Shown here: positions 17,655 through 26,308 of the stretch, one piece after another
How the letters are laid out: each line of letters begins with the position of its first letter
Position numbering within the stretch: the first letter of the stretch is position 1
NCBI RefSeq assembly: GCF_014084105.1
Contig: NZ_CP048289.1
Coordinates: 4,163,922-4,227,921, forward strand
Direction: 5' to 3'
From: Streptacidiphilus sp. P02-A3a
GTDB lineage: Bacteria > Actinomycetota > Actinomycetes > Streptomycetales > Streptomycetaceae
Length of the DNA: 64,000 nt
Notes under the pieces: model-generated
Told to the model about the DNA's origin: nothing
Seen by the model: only the letters and a program-made list of their open reading frames with translations
The model's database searches: none
Translations under genes and position numbers: made by a program

Positions 17655-18644
17655 ATGACGCCTCGCCCGCTGCCGAAGTCCGCGGCCCCGCACCGGGTGG
17701 TGGCCCTGGTGCTGCCGCCGCAGCCGACCTTCCCGCTGGCCTGCGCGGCCGAGGTGTTCGGCGACCACGGTCCGGCCGTCCCCAGCCGCTACGCGTTCGA
17801 GGCCTGCGCCGAGCGGCCCGGCCCGGTGCGCACCCAGGCCGGTTACGACCTGCTGGTCACGTCCGGTCTGGAGGCGCTGGAGCAGGCGGACACGGTGCTG
17901 GTCCCCGGCTGGCAGCAGCCGGCCGACACCCCGGTACCGGCGGCGGAGGTCGCGGCGGTCCGCCGGGCGCACCGGCGCGGCGCGCGGATCGTCGGCATCT
18001 GCTCGGGCGCGTTCGTGCTGGCCGCCGCCGGGCTGCTGGACGGCCGCCGGGCCGCCACCCACTGGGACCGGGCGGTCGAGCTGGCCGCCCGGTTTCCGCA
18101 GGTCCAGGTCGACCCCGAGGTGCTCTACGTGGACCACGGCGATGTCGCCACCAGTGCCGGATCGGCGGCCGGGGTGGACCTCTGCCTGCACCTGGTGCGC
18201 GAGGACCAGGGCGCCGCGTACGCGATGCGGATCGCCCGGCAGATGGTGACACCGCCGCACCGCGAGGGCTGCCAACTGCAGTACGCCGAACTGCCCACCT
18301 CCGGGCCGGTCGCCGACTCGCTGGCGCCGCTGCTGGAGTGGCTGGCCGGGCGGCTGGACCAGCCGGTCAGCGTCGCCGAGATGGCGGTCCACTCCCAGGT
18401 CTCGGCGCGCACACTGACCCGGCGCTTCACCGAGCAGCTGGGCATCAGTCCCGGACGCTGGCTGCTGGACCGGCGGATCGCCGCCACCCGGGCGCTGCTG
18501 GAGGAGACCGACCTGCCGGTGGAGAGCATCGCCCGCCGGGTCGGCCTCTCCTCGGCGGTCAACCTGCGTCGGCGCTTCCACGAGGCCCTGCGCACCACGC
18601 CCGCCGCCTACCGGCGGACCTTCCGCGCGGACGAGGCGGAGTAG
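17655..18644 (+). CDS. GlxA-type AraC regulator with DJ-1/PfpI domain
   Basis: A 329-residue protein with an N-terminal DJ-1/PfpI-like domain (residues about 12-180, nucleophile-elbow-like GICSGAFVLAAAGLLDGRRATTHW-type segment with Cys in GICSGAF) and a C-terminal AraC double HTH (SVAEMAVHSQVSARTLTRRF and VESIARRVGLSSAVNLRRRF). GlxA-family regulators sense nitrogenous or small-molecule ligands. It is divergent from the MFS gene and may regulate it. It ends only 30 bp before the KstR2-type operator of ipdA, but nothing links it directly to the steroid genes. Confidence 0.88.
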   Translation: MTPRPLPKSAAPHRVVALVLPPQPTFPLACAAEVFGDHGPAVPSRYAFEACAERPGPVRTQAGYDLLVTSGLEALEQADTVLVPGWQQPADTPVPAAEVAAVRRAHRRGARIVGICSGAFVLAAAGLLDGRRAATHWDRAVELAARFPQVQVDPEVLYVDHGDVATSAGSAAGVDLCLHLVREDQGAAYAMRIARQMVTPPHREGCQLQYAELPTSGPVADSLAPLLEWLAGRLDQPVSVAEMAVHSQVSARTLTRRFTEQLGISPGRWLLDRRIAATRALLEETDLPVESIARRVGLSSAVNLRRRFHEALRTTPAAYRRTFRADEAE

Positions 18645-18673
18645 GCGAGCGGCCGCGCGTTCATTGGAAACCT

Positions 18674-18687
18674 AGCAAGCGCTTGGT
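18674..18687. promoter_or_regulatory. KstR2-type operator of the ipd operon
   Basis: AGCAAGCGCTTGGT is an exact match to AnCAAGnnCTTGnT, 40 bp before the ipdA start, overlapping the likely promoter of the eight-gene operon. Confidence 0.85.
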
Positions 18688-18726
18688 AGTGTTCGCCCGG
18701 TCGGACCAGGAAAGGGCGGGCACCCC

Positions 18727-19599
18727 GTGGCGGCACAGCACATGACGGAGGATCAGGTCGTCGCGGAGCTCCGCTCCGGGATGACGCTGGGCATCGGCGG
18801 GTGGGGATCGCGGCGCAAGCCGATGTCGCTGGTGCGGGCCGTCCTGCGGTCCGACCTGCGGGACCTCACCGTGGTCAGCTACGGCGGACCGGACGTGGGC
18901 CTGCTGTGCGCGGCCGGCAAGGTCAGGCGGCTGGTCTACGGGTTCGTCTCGCTGGACTCGATCCCGCTCGAACCGCACTTCCAGGCCGCCCGGCAGGCGG
19001 GCGCGGTCGTGGCCACCGAGTACGACGAGGGCATGTTGCAGACGGCCCTCTACGCCGCCGCGCAGCGGCTGCCGTTCCTGCCGCTGCGCGCGGGGCTCGG
19101 CTCGGACGTGATGCGGGTCAACCCGGGACTGCGCACCGTCCGTTCCCCGTACCTGGACGGCGAGGAACTGGTGGCCGTGCCCGCGCTGCCGCTGGACGCC
19201 GCGCTGGTGCACCTGAACCGGGCCGACGCCCGGGGCAACGCCCAGTTCCTGGGCCCGGACCTGTACTTCGACGACCTGTTCTGCGCGGCGGCCGAGCGCG
19301 CCTACGTCTCCTGCGAACGGGTGCTCCCCACCGAGGAGTTGACGGCCACCGCGGACATCACCCGGCTGCGGATCCACCGGTGGATGGTCACCGGCCTGGT
19401 CGAGGCCCCGAACGGCGCGCACTTCACCTCCTGCGACCCCGACTACCGGCGGGACGAGTCGTTCCAGCGCGAGTACGCCACCGCCGCCAAGGACCCGGGG
19501 GAGTGGGCGCGGTTCCAGCGGACCTACCTGTCCGGCGACGAGCAGGACTACCAGCGCGCCGTGGCGGCCCGCCCGGCCCGGATCGGAGCGCGCGCATGA
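18727..19599 (+). CDS. ipdA: IpdA, alpha subunit of the steroid ring C hydrolase
   Basis: A 290-residue CoA-transferase-fold protein. VAELRSGMTLGIGGWGSRRKPM, LTVVSYGGPDVGLLCAAGKVRRLVYGFVSLDS (given here as features, not one run), AAQRLPFLPLRAGLGSD, YFDDLFCAAAERAYVSCER and VEAPNGAHFTSCDPDY match IpdA of the mycobacterial HIP pathway. There IpdAB hydrolytically opens ring C of COCHEA-CoA rather than transferring CoA. It is the first gene of the operon. The GTG at 18727 has no strong ribosome site; the ATG six codons in is an alternative. The stop overlaps ipdB by 4 nt. Confidence 0.9.
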   Translation: MAAQHMTEDQVVAELRSGMTLGIGGWGSRRKPMSLVRAVLRSDLRDLTVVSYGGPDVGLLCAAGKVRRLVYGFVSLDSIPLEPHFQAARQAGAVVATEYDEGMLQTALYAAAQRLPFLPLRAGLGSDVMRVNPGLRTVRSPYLDGEELVAVPALPLDAALVHLNRADARGNAQFLGPDLYFDDLFCAAAERAYVSCERVLPTEELTATADITRLRIHRWMVTGLVEAPNGAHFTSCDPDYRRDESFQREYATAAKDPGEWARFQRTYLSGDEQDYQRAVAARPARIGARA

Positions 19600-20399
19600 G
19601 CGAGGGCGCGAGCGCGCGCACGAGCACGGACCCCGGGGCGACCGCCACCCGCGCCGAGGTCTGCGTGGCCGCCTGCGCCGACGCCTGGCGCGGCGACGGC
19701 GAGATCCTGGCCAGCCCCATGGGCCTGATCCCCGGCATCGGCGCCCGCCTGGCCCGGGCCACCTTCGAACCCGACCTGCTGCTCTCCGACGGCGAGGCCA
19801 CCCTGGTCGCCGGGGTCTGGGCCATCGACGCCCCACCACCGGCCACCGCCGAGGGCTGGGTGCCCTACCGCACGATCTTCGACCTGCTGGCGACCGGCCG
19901 ACGGCACGTGATGATGGGGCCCAGCCAGCTGGACCGCCACGGCAACGCCAACATCTCCGCCATCGGCGACTTCGCCCGCCCCACCCGGCAACTGCTCGGC
20001 GTGCGCGGCGCCCCGGGCAACACCGTCAACCACCCCACCAGCTACTGGGTGCCGCGGCACACCCCGCGCACCTTCACCGAGCGGGTGGACGTCGTCTGCG
20101 GCGTCGGCTACGACAACGCGGCCAAGGCCGGACCCGCCGCCACCCGCTTCCACGAACTGCGCCGGGTCGTCAGCAACCTCGCGGTGATGGACTTCGGCGG
20201 CCCCGACCACACGCTGCGGCTGGTCTCCCGGCACCCGGGCACGACCCTGGCCGAGGTGCTCGCCAACACCGGCTTCCCGCTGCACCTCGACAGCGCCGAC
20301 GACGTCCCGGAGACCCGCACCCCCACCGCCGCGGAACTCACGCTGATCCGCACCGTGATCGACCCCAACGGCCGCCGCGAGCGGGAGGTCCCGGCATGA
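19596..20399 (+). CDS. ipdB: IpdB, beta subunit of the steroid ring C hydrolase
   Basis: A 267-residue beta subunit with the CoA-transferase fold: AACADAWRGDGEILASPMG, RHVMMGPSQLDRHGNANISA, GAPGNTVNHPTSYWVP, VSNLAVMDFGGPDHTLRL. The ENG motif that carries the covalent Glu in true CoA-transferases is absent, as expected of IpdB, which with IpdA acts as a ring-cleaving hydrolase. ATG 19596 overlaps the ipdA stop, and its own stop overlaps ipdC (ATGA), giving tight translational coupling across three genes. Confidence 0.9.
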   Translation: MSEGASARTSTDPGATATRAEVCVAACADAWRGDGEILASPMGLIPGIGARLARATFEPDLLLSDGEATLVAGVWAIDAPPPATAEGWVPYRTIFDLLATGRRHVMMGPSQLDRHGNANISAIGDFARPTRQLLGVRGAPGNTVNHPTSYWVPRHTPRTFTERVDVVCGVGYDNAAKAGPAATRFHELRRVVSNLAVMDFGGPDHTLRLVSRHPGTTLAEVLANTGFPLHLDSADDVPETRTPTAAELTLIRTVIDPNGRREREVPA

Positions 20400-21520
20400 C
20401 GCCCACCGCACCGGGACCGCTGCACCCGGCGCTGCACACCCCCCTCTGCGACCTGTTCGGCGTCCGCTACCCGATCGTGCAGACCGGCATGGGATGGGTC
20501 TCCGGACCCGAACTCACCGCCGCCACCGCCGAGGCGGGCGGGCTCGGCATCCTGGCCGGCGCCACCCTCACGCCCGCCGAGACCCGCGCCGCGATCCGCG
20601 CGGTACGCGAACGCACCGACGCGCCGTTCGGGGTGAACCTGCGCGGCGACGCGGCCGACGTCGTCGAACGCGCGGCGATCCTGGTCCAGGAGGGGGTCCG
20701 GGTCGCGTCGTTCGCGCTCGCGCCCACCGAGAAGGTCGTCCGCGGCCTCAAGGACGCCGGTCTGGTCGTCGTCCCCTCGGTCGGGGCCCGCAGGCACGCG
20801 GAGAAGGTCCAGGCGTGGGGCGTCGACGCGGTCGTCGTCCAGGGCGGCGAGGGCGGCGGCCACACCGGCAGCGTGCCCACGTCGATCCTGCTGCCGCAGG
20901 TGGTGGACGCCGTCGGGATCCCGGTGATCGCCGCCGGGGGCTTCCACGACGGACGCGGCCTGGTCGCCGCGCTGGCCCAGGGCGCGGTCGGCATCGCCAT
21001 GGGCACCCGCTTCCTGCTCACCAGCGACAGCACCGTGCCCGAACCGGTCAAACAGCAGTACCTGCGGCGCGGGGTGACCGACACCGTGGTCACCGACCTG
21101 CTCGACGGCGTCCCGCAGCGGGTGCTGCGCACCGAGCTCGTCGACCGGCTGCTCGCGGCCGGTCCGGTCGCCCGGACCGGCCGCTCGCTGCGCCACGCGG
21201 TCGCGTTCCAGCGGATGTCCGGCATCCCCTGGCCGGACCTGGTCCGCGAGGGCCTGGCGATGCGCCGCAGCCACGGCCTCGGCTGGTCGCAGCTGCTGAT
21301 GGCGGCGAACACCCCGATGATGCTGCGCGCCAGCATGGTCGACGGACGGCTGGACCTCGGCACCCTGGCCGGCGGCCAGGTCGCCGGGCTGATCCAGGAC
21401 CTGCCCAGCTGCGCCGAACTCGTCGACCGGATCGTCACCGAGGCGGACGCCGTGCTCACCCGGCTCACCGCCACCACTGCCGCCGCCGCTGCCGCCACCG
21501 CCGAACCGGGAGTGCCATGA
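20396..21520 (+). CDS. ipdC: IpdC, nitronate monooxygenase-family flavoenzyme
   Basis: A 374-residue FMN-dependent TIM barrel of the NMO/2-nitropropane dioxygenase family: CDLFGVRYPIVQTGMGWVSG, FGVNLRGD, WGVDAVVVQGGEGGGHTG, IPVIAAGGFHDGRGLVAAL and GIAMGTRFLLTSDS. In HIP-degrading mycobacteria the homologue IpdC is encoded next to ipdAB and is required for C/D-ring degradation. The C-terminal extension is Thr/Ala-rich. The gene overlaps both neighbours by 4 nt. The specific reaction is inferred from position and similarity. Confidence 0.85.
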   Translation: MTPTAPGPLHPALHTPLCDLFGVRYPIVQTGMGWVSGPELTAATAEAGGLGILAGATLTPAETRAAIRAVRERTDAPFGVNLRGDAADVVERAAILVQEGVRVASFALAPTEKVVRGLKDAGLVVVPSVGARRHAEKVQAWGVDAVVVQGGEGGGHTGSVPTSILLPQVVDAVGIPVIAAGGFHDGRGLVAALAQGAVGIAMGTRFLLTSDSTVPEPVKQQYLRRGVTDTVVTDLLDGVPQRVLRTELVDRLLAAGPVARTGRSLRHAVAFQRMSGIPWPDLVREGLAMRRSHGLGWSQLLMAANTPMMLRASMVDGRLDLGTLAGGQVAGLIQDLPSCAELVDRIVTEADAVLTRLTATTAAAAAATAEPGVP

Positions 21521-22293
21521 ACGCCCTGCCCCGCCGCCCCGGCCACCAACTCCTGGCCGGACGGACCGCCCTGGTCACCGCCGCCGCCGGGACCGGCATC
21601 GGCTTCGCCACCGCGCTGCGCTTCGCCGAGGAGGGCGCGCGGGTGGCCCTGAGCGACCGGCACCAGCGCCGCCTCGGCGAGGCCGCCGACCGGATAGCCG
21701 AGGCCACCGGGCAACGCCCGCCCACCGTGGTCTGCGACGTCACCTCGCAGGAGGCGGTCGACACCATGTTCGCCACCGTCGTCGGCGAGTTCGGCCACCT
21801 CGACGTCCTGGTCAACAACGCCGGGCTCGGCGGCACCGCCGAACTCGTCGAGATGACCGACCAGCAGTGGTCCGGAGTCCTCGACGTCAGCCTCAACGGC
21901 ACCTTCCGCTGCACCCGCGCCGCGCTGCGGCACATGGTCCCGCGCGGCACCGGCGTCGTCGTCAACAACGCCTCGGTGATCGGCTGGCGCGCCCAGCGCG
22001 GCCAGGCCCACTACGCCGCCGCCAAGGCCGGGGTGATGGCGCTGACCCGCTGCGCCGCCGTCGAGGTCGGCCGCTCCGGCGTGCGGGTCAACGCGGTCGC
22101 GCCCAGCATCGCCATGCACGAGCACCTGGCCAAGGTCACCAGCGAGGAGCTGCTGGAGCGGCTGGCCCAGGACGAGGCCTTCGGCCGGGCTGCCGATCCG
22201 TCCGAGATCGCCGACGTGATCGTCTTCCTGGCCAGCGACTACTCCTCGTACATGACCGGCGAGGTCGTCTCGGTCAGCAGCCAGCACGCCTGA
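21517..22293 (+). CDS. ipdF: SDR, IpdF-like hydroxy-HIP-CoA dehydrogenase
   Basis: A 258-residue classical SDR with cofactor loop TAAAGTGIG, NNAG in LVNNAGLGGTAEL, and YAAAK with the preceding NNASVIGWRAQRGQAH. The C-terminal VAPSIAMHEHLAKVTSEELLE and SSYMTGEVVSVSSQHA are characteristic of the mycobacterial KstR2-regulon SDR IpdF, which oxidises the 5-hydroxyl of a HIP-CoA derivative. It is translationally coupled to ipdC (ATGA) and followed 30 bp later by echA20. Among the SDRs of this cluster it is the best IpdF candidate. Confidence 0.8.
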   Translation: MNALPRRPGHQLLAGRTALVTAAAGTGIGFATALRFAEEGARVALSDRHQRRLGEAADRIAEATGQRPPTVVCDVTSQEAVDTMFATVVGEFGHLDVLVNNAGLGGTAELVEMTDQQWSGVLDVSLNGTFRCTRAALRHMVPRGTGVVVNNASVIGWRAQRGQAHYAAAKAGVMALTRCAAVEVGRSGVRVNAVAPSIAMHEHLAKVTSEELLERLAQDEAFGRAADPSEIADVIVFLASDYSSYMTGEVVSVSSQHA

Positions 22294-22323
22294 CCGGAAC
22301 CGCATCCAGCACCGGGAGCAGAC

Positions 22324-23106
22324 ATGTCCACTGACGTGGCGCGGAGCATCACCTCCAGCGTCGACGCGCGCGGCATCGCCGAGGTGGTGGTCGACCATCC
22401 GCCGGTCAACGCGCTGCCGGTGGCCGGCTGGCACCGGCTCGCGGAGTCGCTGCTCCAGCTCGGCCGCGACCCCCGGGTACGGGTGGTCGTGCTGCGGTCC
22501 GAGGGGCGCGGGTTCAACGCGGGCGTGGACCTCAAGGAGATCCAGGCGGACCACGGCTTCGCGGCGCTGATCGGCGCCAACCGGGGCTGCTTCGCCGCGT
22601 TCGCGGCGGTCTACGACTGCGCGGTGCCGGTGATCGCCGCCGTGCACGGCTTCTGCCTGGGCGGCGGCATCGGCCTGGTCGGCAACGCGGACATCGTGCT
22701 CGCCGCCGAGGACGCCGTCTTCGGCCTGCCCGAGGTGGACCGGGGCGCGCTGGGCGCGGCCACCCACCTGTCGCGGCTGGTGCCGCTGCACAAGGCCCGG
22801 GCGATGATGTACACCTCGGCCACGGCGACCGCCGCCGAACTGCACGCCTTCGGCTCGGTGCTGGAGGTCGTCCCCGGCGCGCGGCTGCGCGAGCGGGCCC
22901 TGGAGCTCGCGGCCGGGATCGCGGCCAAGGACCCGGCGGTGATCCGCGCCGCGAAGGAGGCGTTCGCGGGCATCGACCTGTGGGACGTCAAACGCAGCTA
23001 CCGCTACGAGCAGGGCTACACCTTCGAGTTGAACCTCTCCGGGGTGGCCGACCGGGTGCGCGACAGCTTCGGCAAGGGCGGCCCGACGGCCGCGGGGGAG
23101 TGCTGA
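22324..23106 (+). CDS. echA20: EchA20, crotonase-fold ring D hydrolase
   Basis: A 260-residue crotonase. The blocks RSEGRGFNAGVDLKEIQ, LIGANRGCFAAFAAVYDCAV, IAAVHGFCLGGGIGLVGNAD, FGLPEVDRGALGAATHLSRL and YRYEQGYTFELNLSGVAD correspond closely to EchA20 of the mycobacterial kstR2 regulon. EchA20 opens ring D of the bicyclic HIEC-CoA by hydrolysis before IpdAB opens ring C. The ATG follows GGAGCAGAC. It lies between ipdF and the acyl-CoA dehydrogenases; its stop is one base from the next start. Confidence 0.9.
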   Translation: MSTDVARSITSSVDARGIAEVVVDHPPVNALPVAGWHRLAESLLQLGRDPRVRVVVLRSEGRGFNAGVDLKEIQADHGFAALIGANRGCFAAFAAVYDCAVPVIAAVHGFCLGGGIGLVGNADIVLAAEDAVFGLPEVDRGALGAATHLSRLVPLHKARAMMYTSATATAAELHAFGSVLEVVPGARLRERALELAAGIAAKDPAVIRAAKEAFAGIDLWDVKRSYRYEQGYTFELNLSGVADRVRDSFGKGGPTAAGEC

Positions 23107-23107
23107 G

Positions 23108-24256
23108 ATGGACCTCGGCTGGAGCGGGTCCGAGCAGTCCTTCCGGCGCGAGGCCAGGGCCTGGCTGCGGGCCAACGTCCCGGAGCGGCCGCTGCCATCC
23201 GGCGACACCCGCGCGGGCTTCGCGGCCCACCTGGAGTGGGAGCGGCGGCTGCACCGGGCGCGCTGGTCGGTGGTGTCCTGGCCGGAGGAGTTCGGCGGCC
23301 GGGGCGCCACCCTGTGGGAGTGGCTGATCTTCGAGGAGGAGTACTACCGGGCCGGGGCCCCGCAGCGGGTCACCCAGAACGGCATCTTCCTGCTGGCCCC
23401 CACCGTCTTCGAGTTCGGCACCCCCGAACAGCGGCAGCGGATCCTGCCCCGGATGGCCGCCGCCCAGGACCTGTGGTGCCAGGGCTGGTCCGAGCCGGGC
23501 GCGGGCAGCGACCTGGCCGCGATCAGCAGCCGCGCGGTACGTGACGCGGCGTCGGGCGGCTGGCGGCTCAGCGGCCAGAAGACCTGGACCACCCGCGGCG
23601 CGTTCTGCACCCACCTGTTCGGCCTGTTCCGGTCCGACCCCGAGGCCCGGCGGCACCACGGCCTGAGCTACTTCCTGGTGCCGCTCGACGCCCCCGGCGT
23701 CACCGTCCGCGGCTTCGCACGGCTCGACGGCGACGAGGGCTTCGCCGAGGTGTTCCTGGACGACGTGTTCGTCCCCGACCGGGACGTCCTCGGCGGGGTG
23801 AACCAGGGCTGGTCCGTGGCCATGGCCACCACCGGCTCCGAGCGGGGCCTGACCCTGCGCTCGCCCGGGCGCTTCCTCAGCGCCGCCGACCGGCTGCTGG
23901 ACACCGCCCGGCAGGTGCGGGCCGCCCACCCGCGACGCGCCGCCGCGCACCGTGACCGGGCGCTGCGGGCCTGGATCGACGCACAGGCGTACCAGCTGTT
24001 CACCCTGGAGCAGGTCACCGCGATCACCGAGGGGCGGCCGGTCGGCGCCGAGTCGAGCCTGAACAAGCTGTTCTGGTCCGAGCTCGACATCCGGCTGCAC
24101 GAGACCGCGCTCGACCTGATCGGCGATGAGGCGGAGACCGAGGGGCCCTGGACCAAGGGCTTCCTGTTCTCCCTGGCGGGTCCCATCTACGCGGGCACTA
24201 ACGAGATCCAGCGGACCATCGTGGCCGAGCGGCTGCTCGGCCTGCCGAGGAAGTGA
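23108..24256 (+). CDS. Acyl-CoA dehydrogenase, IpdE1/FadE30-like subunit
   Basis: A 382-residue acyl-CoA dehydrogenase: SWPEEFGGRGAT, LWCQGWSEPGAGSDLAAI (substrate/FAD loop), WRLSGQKTWTT, and the C-terminal FSLAGPIYAGTNEIQRTIVAERLLGL. The GYSEP/GWSEPGAGSD form and its partner gene suggest one half of the heteromeric steroid-type dehydrogenases (FadE30/FadE33 and relatives) that desaturate HIP-CoA intermediates. Only 2 nt separate it from echA20 and 8 nt from the second dehydrogenase gene. The precise orthologue (IpdE1 versus FadE31/32) is not settled. Confidence 0.85.
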   Translation: MDLGWSGSEQSFRREARAWLRANVPERPLPSGDTRAGFAAHLEWERRLHRARWSVVSWPEEFGGRGATLWEWLIFEEEYYRAGAPQRVTQNGIFLLAPTVFEFGTPEQRQRILPRMAAAQDLWCQGWSEPGAGSDLAAISSRAVRDAASGGWRLSGQKTWTTRGAFCTHLFGLFRSDPEARRHHGLSYFLVPLDAPGVTVRGFARLDGDEGFAEVFLDDVFVPDRDVLGGVNQGWSVAMATTGSERGLTLRSPGRFLSAADRLLDTARQVRAAHPRRAAAHRDRALRAWIDAQAYQLFTLEQVTAITEGRPVGAESSLNKLFWSELDIRLHETALDLIGDEAETEGPWTKGFLFSLAGPIYAGTNEIQRTIVAERLLGLPRK

Positions 24257-24264
24257 GGTGGCCG

Positions 24265-25332
24265 ATGCGGTTCCGGATCGCCGAGGACGACGCGGCGCTG
24301 GCGCGGGCCGTCGCCGAGCTGCTGGCCAAGGAGGCGCCGCCGGAGGTGGTGCGCGCCGGATGGCCCGGCGGCCGCATCGAGCGGGTGGACGCGGTCTGGC
24401 GCCGACTCGCCGGGCTGGGGGTGACCGGCGTCCTGGTCCCGGAGGCCACGAGCGGCCCCGACCCCGACCCCGACCTCGGGCGCGGGCTCGGGCACGAGCT
24501 CGGCCTCGGCCTGGACGAGAACGCGCTCGTGCCGCTGCTGCGGGAGCTGGGCCGGTCCGCGCTGCCGGTGCCGGTGGTGGAGACCGTCGCGGTCGGCGCC
24601 CCGCTGCTGGCCGCCGTGGCGGCGCCGGACCTGGGCGCGGTGCTGACCGGCCGACTGCGGCTCACCGCGTCCCTGGCCACCGACGCCACCGACGCCGCCG
24701 ACGCCGCCGCGCCGGTGCCGTTCGGCGCCCGCGCCGACCTGTTCGTGCTCCGCGCGGGCGCCACCCTGCGCCTGTACCGGCGCGCCGAGCTGCGGATCGA
24801 GCCGGTGGCCTCGGTGGACGGCTCGCGCGGCCTGGCCCGGATCACCGCCCCGGCGGCGGGTGGCCTGCCGCTCGCCGAGAGCCCCGCCGCCGTCGACCGG
24901 GCCTGGCAGCGTGGCGTCCTCGGCACCGCCGCCGTCCTGCTCGGGCTGAGCGAGCGGATGGTCGAGCTGACCGTCGGCCACGTCAAGGAGCGCCACCAGT
25001 TCGGCGCGCCGGTCGGCTCCTTCCAGGCCGTCAAGCACGCGCTGGCCGACGCCCACCTGGCGGTGCGCTTCGCCGGTCCGGCGGTACTCGCGGCGGGCGC
25101 GGCGCAGGCGGGCGGCGACCCGGCGGCGCCGGTGGCCACCTCGCTGGCGAAGGTCCTCGCCTCGGACGCGGCCCGGCTGGTCGCCAGGACCGCCATCCAG
25201 TGCCACGGCGCGATCGGCTACACCACCGAGTACGACCTGCACCTGTACGCCAAGCGGGCCTGGGCGCTCGCCGCCGCCTGGGGCGACCCGGCGGACCACC
25301 GCGACCGGCTCGCCCAGGCGTTGGCGCTGTGA
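24265..25332 (+). CDS. Acyl-CoA dehydrogenase, partner subunit (IpdE2/FadE33-like)
   Basis: A 355-residue, more divergent acyl-CoA dehydrogenase. The C-terminal half has LGLSERMVELTVGHVKERHQFGAPVGSFQAVKH-type sequence and RTAIQCHGAIGYTTEYDLHLYAKRA, the arginine-containing flavin-binding region of beta subunits. The N-terminal and middle domains are reduced and Ala/Asp-rich. Such a pair forms alpha2beta2 dehydrogenases specialised for bulky polycyclic CoA esters. ATG 24265 with GAGG upstream is preferred to the GTG at 24253, which overlaps the previous stop. Confidence 0.8.
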   Translation: MRFRIAEDDAALARAVAELLAKEAPPEVVRAGWPGGRIERVDAVWRRLAGLGVTGVLVPEATSGPDPDPDLGRGLGHELGLGLDENALVPLLRELGRSALPVPVVETVAVGAPLLAAVAAPDLGAVLTGRLRLTASLATDATDAADAAAPVPFGARADLFVLRAGATLRLYRRAELRIEPVASVDGSRGLARITAPAAGGLPLAESPAAVDRAWQRGVLGTAAVLLGLSERMVELTVGHVKERHQFGAPVGSFQAVKHALADAHLAVRFAGPAVLAAGAAQAGGDPAAPVATSLAKVLASDAARLVARTAIQCHGAIGYTTEYDLHLYAKRAWALAAAWGDPADHRDRLAQALAL

Positions 25333-25357
25333 ACCGAACCCAGCCGAGGGGGAGAGC

Positions 25358-26233
25358 GTGACCGGAATCTGCCAGGACCGCGTCGTCGTGGTGACCGGGG
25401 CGGGCCAGGGGCTGGGGCGCGAGCACGCGCTCGCCCTGGCCGCCGCCGGGGCCCGGGTCGTGGTGAACGACCTCGGGGCGGCCGCGCGGGCGGTGGCCGA
25501 GGAGATCACCGGGTCCGGCGGCACCGCCGTCGCCGACACCGGCGACGTCAGCGACTGGTGCTACGCCGAGGCGCTGATCAGCCGGGCCGTGACCGAGTTC
25601 GGCAGCCTCGACGCGCTGGTCAACAACGCCGGGGTGAACCGCGACCGGATGCTGGTGTCCATGTCCGAGGAGGAGTGGGACCTGGTGCTGAAGGTCGACC
25701 TCAAGGGCCACTTCGCGCCGCTGCGGCACGCCGCCGGGTACTGGCGCGAGCAGCACAGGCAGGGCCGCCCGGTGGCCGCGCGGATCGTCAACACCAGCTC
25801 CGGCGCCGGGCTGATGGGCAGCGTCGGTCAGGGCAACTACGGCGCGGCGAAGGCGGGGATCGCCGCGCTGACGCAGATCGCGGCCGTGGAACTGGCCCGC
25901 TACGGCGTCACCGTGAACGCGATCGCGCCCTCCGCCCGCACCCCGATGACCGAGCGGGTCTTCGCGGAGACGATGCGGGCGCCGGAGTCCGGCTTCGACG
26001 CGATGCACCCCGGCAACGTCTCGCCGCTGGTGGTGTGGCTGGCCGGCGCCGGTTCCAGCGACGTGACCGGCCGGATGTTCGAGGTCGAGGGCGGGACGCT
26101 GAGCGTCGCCGACGGCTGGCAGCACGGCCCGCGCGCGGTGTCCGAGCGGCGCTGGGACCCGACGGAGATCGGCCCCGCCGTCCGCGAGCTGCTGCGCCGC
26201 GCCCCCGCCCCGGCCCCGGTCTACGGTGCCTGA
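25358..26233 (+). CDS. SDR, Rv3548c-like oxidoreductase
   Basis: A 291-residue SDR beginning at GTG 25358 after GGGGGAG. It has the cofactor turn TGAGQGLGREHAL, NDLGAAARAV (an acidic residue after strand 2 favouring NAD), NNAGVNRDRMLVSMSEEEWD, catalytic NTSSGAGLMGSVGQ and YGAAK. The motif with NDLG and NRDRML is that of the hydroxyacyl-CoA dehydrogenase domain of multifunctional enzyme type 2, and of an SDR of the mycobacterial KstR2 region. It is the last gene of the ipd operon; its stop lies inside the first unit of a short direct repeat. Confidence 0.82.
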   Translation: MTGICQDRVVVVTGAGQGLGREHALALAAAGARVVVNDLGAAARAVAEEITGSGGTAVADTGDVSDWCYAEALISRAVTEFGSLDALVNNAGVNRDRMLVSMSEEEWDLVLKVDLKGHFAPLRHAAGYWREQHRQGRPVAARIVNTSSGAGLMGSVGQGNYGAAKAGIAALTQIAAVELARYGVTVNAIAPSARTPMTERVFAETMRAPESGFDAMHPGNVSPLVVWLAGAGSSDVTGRMFEVEGGTLSVADGWQHGPRAVSERRWDPTEIGPAVRELLRRAPAPAPVYGA

Positions 26234-26289
26234 AACGAACCGGTGCCTGAACGAACCGGTGCCTGAAACGAACCGGTGCCTGAACGAAC
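26225..26289. repeat. Two copies of a 33-bp direct repeat (four half-units)
   Basis: GGTGCCTGAAACGAACC (17 bp) and GGTGCCTGAACGAACC (16 bp) alternate: 26225-26241, 26242-26257, 26258-26274, 26275-26289. The array occupies the 75-bp gap between two convergent SDR genes and includes the stop codon of the first (TGA at 26231). Confidence 0.9.
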
Positions 26290-26308
26290 GGCCGTGTGGG
26301 CCCGTCGG

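Noticed and set aside
15846-18581. A 911-codon minus-strand open frame over MFS and AraC genes
   Set aside because: It covers real genes on both strands in other frames, and no conserved motif appears in its translation.
18727-20399. IpdAB as ordinary CoA-transferase
   Set aside because: The beta subunit lacks the ENG catalytic motif, and both subunits match the hydrolase-type IpdA/IpdB in a KstR2-type operon.
20467-23310. A 947-codon minus-strand open frame across the ipd operon
   Set aside because: It is antisense to five overlapping, motif-complete genes and has the Arg/Ala/Asp bias of a shadow frame.
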